Made by a program: the position numbers and the translations under genes
Shown here: piece after piece, positions 63,960-64,000 of the stretch
Position numbering within the stretch: the stretch's first letter is position 1
Layout of the letters: each line of letters opens with the position of its first letter
The notes under the pieces: model-generated
What the model was told of the DNA's origin: nothing
The model's input: only the letters and a program-made list of their open reading frames with translations
Databases searched by the model: none
Source of the DNA: Nostoc sp. UHCC 0702
GTDB taxonomy: Bacteria > Cyanobacteriota > Cyanobacteriia > Cyanobacteriales > Nostocaceae
Length of the DNA stretch: 64,000 nucleotides
Direction: 5' to 3'
NCBI GenBank assembly: GCA_017164015.1
Contig: CP071065.1
Coordinates: forward strand, 8,027,501-8,091,500

Positions 63960-64000
63960 AATTAATCTCCCTTGTTGTAGTTGTTATAAAGTAACAACTA

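Overview
The window is chromosomal DNA from a filamentous, probably heterocyst-forming cyanobacterium of the Nostocales. Supporting signs are frequent GCGATCGC (HIP1) octamers, a HetP-family protein at 13095-13487, a NatF-NatG-NatH-BgtA type amino-acid transporter like that of Anabaena, a PEP-CTERM exported protein, a CGLD27 protein, and the cyanobacterial form of the ribosomal protein operon with no rpmD between rpsE and rplO. No species is assigned.

Layout. 1-3.6 kb: a lipase, a VOC protein and a lone TnpB element with end hairpins. 3.6-9 kb: a DUF92 membrane protein, then a parvulin overlapping a cNMP-binding/C39-like/ABC exporter. 9-16.2 kb: an AraC-type response regulator, a subtilase, a HetP-like gene and long ORF-poor stretches rich in repeats. 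16-22 kb: a STAS-sugar transferase fusion, queE, an exported phytase-like PEP-CTERM protein and two cyanobacterial conserved proteins. 22.6-27.9 kb: the natF-natG-natH-bgtA operon and a LysR regulator. 28.4-32.3 kb: a WcaI-like glycosyltransferase, rsfS, a CGLD27 gene and an asparaginase. 32.3-33.9 kb: an initiator tRNA split by a 244-nt group I intron, a ribbon-helix-helix gene with a palindromic operator candidate, and a freestanding PD-(D/E)XK protein of the type known from cyanobacterial tRNA-fMet introns. 34-38.7 kb: a GTPase, then an AT-rich accessory patch with a membrane protein, two small genes and a C5 DNA methyltransferase. 38.8-50.9 kb: housekeeping genes (deoC, recO, secG, gpmI), an MFS protein, a glycosyltransferase, a metalloprotease, an ABC-F protein, an Rpn-type protein and an XRE regulator. 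50.9-64 kb, minus strand: prfA, rpmE, rpsI, rplM, truA, rplQ, rpoA, rpsK, rpsM, rpmJ, infA, adk, secY, rplO, rpsE, rplR, rplF, rpsH, rplE, rplX, rplN, running off the right edge.

The most distinctive theme is short dispersed repeats entering or bordering genes. Repeat-like DNA is translated in frame in the exporter, the DUF92 protein, the tail of TruA and the start of NatH. The terminus of a MITE supplies the queE stop codon. Heptanucleotide arrays occupy most spacers of the ribosomal operon. The other leading points are the split tRNA with a nearby homing-endonuclease relative, a candidate restriction enzyme divergent from the C5 methyltransferase, and an exporter whose C39-like domain has lost its catalytic residues. 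Family assignments rest on reading motifs; no database search was run.
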